The notes below the pieces were generated by a model, which saw only the letters and a program-made list of their open reading frames with translations, did no database searches and was not told the DNA's origin. Below are positions 14,172 to 16,470 of a stretch of DNA of 16,470 nucleotides, one piece after another. Origin of the DNA: Bacteroidetes bacterium UBA2322 (lineage in GTDB: Bacteria > Bacteroidota > Bacteroidia > Chitinophagales > UBA2359); the NCBI GenBank assembly GCA_002345145.1, contig DDVC01000152.1:4964-21433 (forward strand), given 5' to 3'. Within the stretch, counting starts at the first letter, position 1; each line of letters opens with the position of its first letter. A program made the translations under genes and the position numbers.

Positions 14172-14179
14172 TACCTTTG
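14172..14179 (+). promoter_or_regulatory. -7 element of the outer-membrane protein gene
   Basis: An exact TACCTTTG lies 18 bp before the ATG at 14198, with no TTG at the proper distance upstream. The weak -33 region overlaps the palindrome, which would fit a regulated promoter. Confidence 0.5.
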
Positions 14180-14197
14180 TGGCTTAATAAGGCAGTT

Positions 14198-15121
14198 ATG
14201 AAGCGGTTTTTAGTTTTATTAGGCTTTTTAGGCGCTTTTTTACAGGCGTGGGCACAGTGCTGTATGCCCGGTGCGCCGGCAGGTGGCACAGCTAACCAGG
14301 GTGTACTGGTACAACACTCGCTTAGGATGGTGGGTTTTTACCAGTTTTCAAACGGCAACCATTTTTATTCGGGCAGTAAAAAACAGCATTACAGCTATAT
14401 AGAGGGCGCTCACTACCATTTTTCGGGTATTCAGGTAGCTTACGGCATTACGCCCCGCCTTACGGCAGAGATAGAAACGGGTTATTTTTGTAATCGCACT
14501 ATCAGATACAGCGCATTAGGAGCGCAAGAAAACCCGGTAGCTGCTGCAAGGGGCATGGCAGATGTTACCCTGCAAGCCAAGTACGCCGCCTATAAACACC
14601 ACCACACACAGTGGGAAATTACCCCTATGCTGGGCATACGCATACCCACTGCCCTGCACCCGCAGGTGGTTAATGCCCAAGAACTACCCATTGACCTGCA
14701 AAGCAGCACTTTATCGTTTGGGCTAACGGGCGGTTTTTTTGTATATAAGGGCTTGCCAAACAAAAAAACGCGGTTATTCTGGAACAGTAGGGCTGTTTAT
14801 TCTTTTCCTAATGCTCAAAACTACCAGTTTGGATTACTGTATAACAATGCTTTGTTTGTATCGCAGGCGCTAAACCACCGGTTTACATTTATTGGGCAGC
14901 TTAGGCACGAGTGGCGGCAGCCCGATAGCAAAAATGATACATGGCGCTCTTCTACCGGCTCTAATTTGGCGCTTTTTGCCCCGCAAATTAATTATACCAC
15001 TACCAAACAGTGGAATTTTTCTTTGCAGGCAGAAATTCCGCTGTATCAGCGCTACCAAGGCATACAAATGGGCAGAACTGTTGCGGTTGCTTTAGTGGTA
15101 AACAAACTGCTGTACTTATAA
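14198..15121 (+). CDS. predicted outer-membrane beta-barrel protein
   Basis: A protein of 307 aa starting at ATG 14198; the in-frame TTG at 14177 lies inside the promoter. The signal peptide MKRFLVLLGFLGAFLQAWA should be cut before QCCMPG, so the mature protein begins with a Cys pair followed by Met-Pro-Gly. The rest is a series of amphipathic strands with aromatic ends (GIQVAYGITPRLTAEIETGYF, KYAAYKHHHTQWEITPML, FGLTGGFFVYKG, FGLLYNNALFVSQ, WNFSLQAEIPLYQRY), as in Bacteroidota barrel proteins of the transporter/porin-like type. Function is unknown. The Cys pair could bind a metal or form a disulfide. Its position after hemH and behind a palindrome hints at a metal- or heme-responsive role, but this is only inference. 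Confidence 0.65.
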   Translation: MKRFLVLLGFLGAFLQAWAQCCMPGAPAGGTANQGVLVQHSLRMVGFYQFSNGNHFYSGSKKQHYSYIEGAHYHFSGIQVAYGITPRLTAEIETGYFCNRTIRYSALGAQENPVAAARGMADVTLQAKYAAYKHHHTQWEITPMLGIRIPTALHPQVVNAQELPIDLQSSTLSFGLTGGFFVYKGLPNKKTRLFWNSRAVYSFPNAQNYQFGLLYNNALFVSQALNHRFTFIGQLRHEWRQPDSKNDTWRSSTGSNLALFAPQINYTTTKQWNFSLQAEIPLYQRYQGIQMGRTVAVALVVNKLLYL

Positions 15122-15128
15122 CCGGCAG

Positions 15129-15227
15129 TTAGTTGCGCCAAAAGTTGGAAATGGTATTGTGGTCGGGCACGAGTTTTTTCATTAGCCAGATGACATTTGA
15201 TTTGCGCCCGTCAAAGTTGCGCAATGA
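15129..15227 (-). pseudogene. IS1182-type transposase fragment (internal part)
   Basis: Translated on the minus strand, this segment gives SLRNFDGRKSN, then VIWLMKKLVPDHNTISNFW, R, N and a stop. The pattern W-L...L-PDH-TI..F is the conserved piece near residue 90-120 of IS1182-type (DUF772-containing) transposases. The fragment lacks a start, ends at a stop codon beside the end of the outer-membrane gene, and is far too short to be functional. It is read as insertion-sequence debris. A second fragment from an earlier part of the same kind of protein lies at 16411-16470. Confidence 0.5.
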
Positions 15228-15299
15228 AATGGAAATAAGGAAGGGATTTAGTTTCTTTTTTGGGTTAAAACAGTAATTTTATTTAATGTTTTGGGTGGG

Positions 15300-15321
15300 G
15301 TAGTTTTTAGACAAACTGACG
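15300..15321 (+). repeat. left imperfect inverted repeat of the HNH island
   Basis: Bases 15302-15321 (AGTTTTTAGACAAACTGACG) match the reverse complement of 16267-16286 at 18 of 20 positions. Extended by two bases the match is 19 of 22. The repeat brackets about 1 kb that contains the HNH gene. Confidence 0.6.
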
Positions 15322-15356
15322 GTTTCGGCTTGCCGCAGTGGCGGATTTTTAGCACT

Positions 15357-15411
15357 AATGTTGATACGAAGCACACAGTTCAAATATAGTACAAATGTTC
15401 ATACGAAGCAC
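15357..15411. repeat. 18-bp direct repeats
   Basis: AATGTTGATACGAAGCAC (15357-15374) and AATGTTCATACGAAGCAC (15394-15411) differ at one base and are 37 bp apart. They lie between the outer and inner parts of the left inverted repeat. Similar sequence recurs, from recollection, between accessory genes of other Bacteroidota. Confidence 0.75.
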
Positions 15412-15437
15412 GTCACCCGCCTTTTTGCAAACATAAT

Positions 15438-15451
15438 GTTGGTGGCTGGTG
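15438..15451 (+). repeat. inner inverted-repeat part, left
   Basis: GTTGGTGGCTGGTG matches the reverse complement of 16254-16267 at 12 of 14 positions. On the right side this part directly adjoins the outer inverted repeat, whereas on the left they are separated by about 116 bp that hold the direct repeats. Confidence 0.5.
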
Positions 15452-15478
15452 TTCTTTTCGTCCGTGTGATTTCAGTCG

Positions 15479-16216
15479 TCATTTGTTTAGTTTTTCTTTT
15501 AGTTCTTCAATTGTAAATGGTGGTTCTTGTCTATGCAACATAGCGTGACAGTTCGGACAAACGGGTCTTAAATGTTTTATTGGGTCAACTTCATATTTTT
15601 CTTTTATGTCTGCCACTTTTGTCAAATGGTGAACGTGAATAAAATCCTTGCCAATGTGTCCATAAGTTCTTTCAAAGTCAAAGTCGCAAACTTGGCATTT
15701 TAGACCATAATGTCTGATACACAATTGTCTTGCTCTATTATTTCGTTCGTATGAATTTACAGTAATTGTCCTTTTTGCTCCTTCTATTAAAATCTCTTGA
15801 AAGTCTGTCGGTATTTCTTCTGAAAATGGTTGTTCTCCTGTCAAATTGAGTTCTTCAAGTGCTTCTTTTAATTCGTCTTTTAATTTCCAAATGAAATATT
15901 TATTGTCTCCCCAACCGTCAAAGAATAAATCCCATTTACGCTCTGTTCCATTTTCTCTTTTAGTTAAATTGAAAGGATATTTTTGTATTAGTCTATTTCC
16001 CCAACGACCCATTTCCAAGTTTAATGGACTTGAAGAATATTTACCTTTATAACCTAAGATTAGTCCAATTTGGCTTGCAGGTGCTTTATGCCCTTCAAAC
16101 GAATACATTGTCTGTAAAATGTCGATGTTAGTTTGATTTGTTATTGTCTTATCAGTCAAAGCGTCAACCCACTGTTCTTTTGTCAAAGTTGTTCCTGCAT
16201 GATAAGTCTCTCTCAT
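15479..16216 (-). CDS. HNH endonuclease, McrA-like C-terminus
   Basis: A protein of 245 aa. The C-terminal third is an HNH nuclease: C174-QV-C177, FERTYGHIG, H194-V-H196-H197 (first HNH histidines), VDPIKHLRPV, and C220-PN-C223 followed by H224 and H228. The four cysteines form a structural zinc site and the histidines the metal-dependent nuclease site, as in McrA-type and related restriction nucleases. The N-terminal part (about 10-110) contains YSFEGHKAPASQIGLILGY and NLEMGRWGNRLI. It looks like a separate recognition or partner-binding domain I cannot name; a charged helical linker follows (KLKDELKEALEELN). The gene is visibly more AT-rich than all the others and is flanked by inverted repeats and transposase debris, which indicates transfer. 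No methyltransferase is adjacent, so a modification-dependent or stand-alone defence nuclease is a plausible inference. Confidence 0.85.
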   Translation of the reverse strand: MRETYHAGTTLTKEQWVDALTDKTITNQTNIDILQTMYSFEGHKAPASQIGLILGYKGKYSSSPLNLEMGRWGNRLIQKYPFNLTKRENGTERKWDLFFDGWGDNKYFIWKLKDELKEALEELNLTGEQPFSEEIPTDFQEILIEGAKRTITVNSYERNNRARQLCIRHYGLKCQVCDFDFERTYGHIGKDFIHVHHLTKVADIKEKYEVDPIKHLRPVCPNCHAMLHRQEPPFTIEELKEKLNK

Positions 16217-16410
16217 ATTTCTCTAATTGTCCTTTGTTTGTTGTCGTTCGTTACACTTGCCACCAACGGCAGTTCGTCTAAAAACTGCAAATTTTTGCCA
16301 AAAATACGCTAATTTAAGCAACATACAAGCGTTTTACTCCACTTTTTTGGGGGAGGTGAAAATTGGGAAGGTAAAAATAAAGTTGGCTTACATTGGAGAT
16401 ATAGAGGGGT
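16217..16410. other. right flank of the HNH island
   Basis: This stretch contains the start region of the HNH gene with no clear TAnnTTTG promoter, the right inverted repeat (16254-16288), and an AT-rich segment with a G-run near 16350 (GGGGGAGGTGAAAATTGGG). No gene is supported here; the short plus-strand frame across it shows no coding character. Confidence 0.6.
16254..16288 (-). repeat. right inverted repeat of the HNH island
   Basis: Two adjoining parts, 16254-16267 and 16267-16288, match in reverse complement the left parts at 15438-15451 (12 of 14) and 15300-15321 (19 of 22). Here the two parts are continuous, which suggests that the left copy was split by an insertion. Confidence 0.55.
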
Positions 16411-16470
16411 AGCATTATCTTGGTCAACGATTTGGTCGAGTGTTTCGGGAAAGATAACGCTCTGTTTTCT
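16411..16470 (-). pseudogene. IS1182-type transposase fragment (N-terminal part), cut by window edge
   Basis: On the minus strand from the right edge, the frame reads RKQSVIFPETLDQIVDQDNA. This resembles the N-terminus of IS1182-type transposases (pattern R.Q..lFP.sLd.lv..dnpVR.id). After DQDNA the frame loses similarity near 16411 and soon stops, so the gene is broken there. The true start codon would lie just beyond the window. Confidence 0.45.

Larger units (their letters stand above)
15122..15478. other. gene-free left flank of the HNH island
   Basis: This 357-bp stretch holds, in order, a minus-strand transposase fragment (15129-15227), an AT-rich spacer, the left inverted repeat (15300-15321), a small GC hairpin followed by T (15333-15350), two 18-bp direct repeats (15357-15411) and an inner inverted-repeat part (15438-15451). 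No intact gene is visible. Confidence 0.7.

Noticed and set aside
15357..15411. CRISPR-like repeat pair
   Set aside because: Only two short units with a 19-bp gap, no further copies and no cas genes.
16254..16288. Integron attC-like site at the island end
   Set aside because: GTTGGTG/CACCAAC come close to the attC core sites but do not fit the GTTRRRY/RYYYAAC rule, and no integrase is in view. The inverted-repeat description is safer.
16320..16400. Terminal repeat of an IS3-type element (G-run and CCACTTTTTT segment)
   Set aside because: Vague resemblance only; no partner end or transposase of that family is visible.
16227..16412. 61-codon plus-strand frame at the right end
   Set aside because: It runs across the inverted repeat and into the transposase fragment of the other strand, with no coding character.

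Overview
The window looks like chromosomal DNA of a member of the Bacteroidota. Several independent signs agree. The -7 promoter elements match TAnnTTTG with an upstream TTG. The UDP-GlcNAc enzyme is the divergent Bacteroidota form of GlmU. One secreted protein ends in a type IX secretion-like sorting domain. The ThrRS and UvrA sequences read like Bacteroidota orthologues. Base composition is near-balanced by eye over most of the window and drops clearly in the last 1.3 kb. The genus cannot be determined; an environmental Saprospiria/Chitinophagia-like lineage is a guess.

Layout. 1-375: heptamer tandem repeat, a good promoter and a possible short leader or small transcript. 376-1434: TPR lipoprotein. 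1525-3444: thrS, followed by a long imperfect hairpin. 3712-4920: Bacteroidota GlmU-like enzyme. 4979-5767: tpiA. 5768-5976: convergent intergenic region with two hairpins. 5977-8880 (minus): uvrA. 9014-10096 (minus): agmatinase-family ureohydrolase. A divergent promoter region at about 10097-10207 separates it from a rightward run: an exported protein with a T9SS-like C-terminus (10208-11176), aroC (11219-12304), an iodotyrosine-deiodinase-like flavoprotein (12317-12982), hemH with a Cys-rich insertion (13058-14122), and a beta-barrel outer-membrane protein (14198-15121).

The last 1.3 kb is an accessory island. An AT-rich HNH endonuclease gene (minus, 15479-16216) is bracketed by imperfect inverted repeats. 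On each side lies a fragment of what reads as an IS1182-type transposase, in the same strand and in the right order for a single disrupted copy. A pair of 18-bp direct repeats lies on its left side.

Most of the window is housekeeping: translation, cell-wall precursor synthesis, glycolysis, DNA repair, aromatic amino acids and heme. The parts most worth a second look are the HNH cassette and its flanks, the IYD homologue with its complete halotyrosine-binding triad next to aroC, the Cys cluster in ferrochelatase, and the perfect 12-bp palindrome between hemH and the outer-membrane gene. I see no tRNA, rRNA, CRISPR array, prophage or multi-gene defence system.
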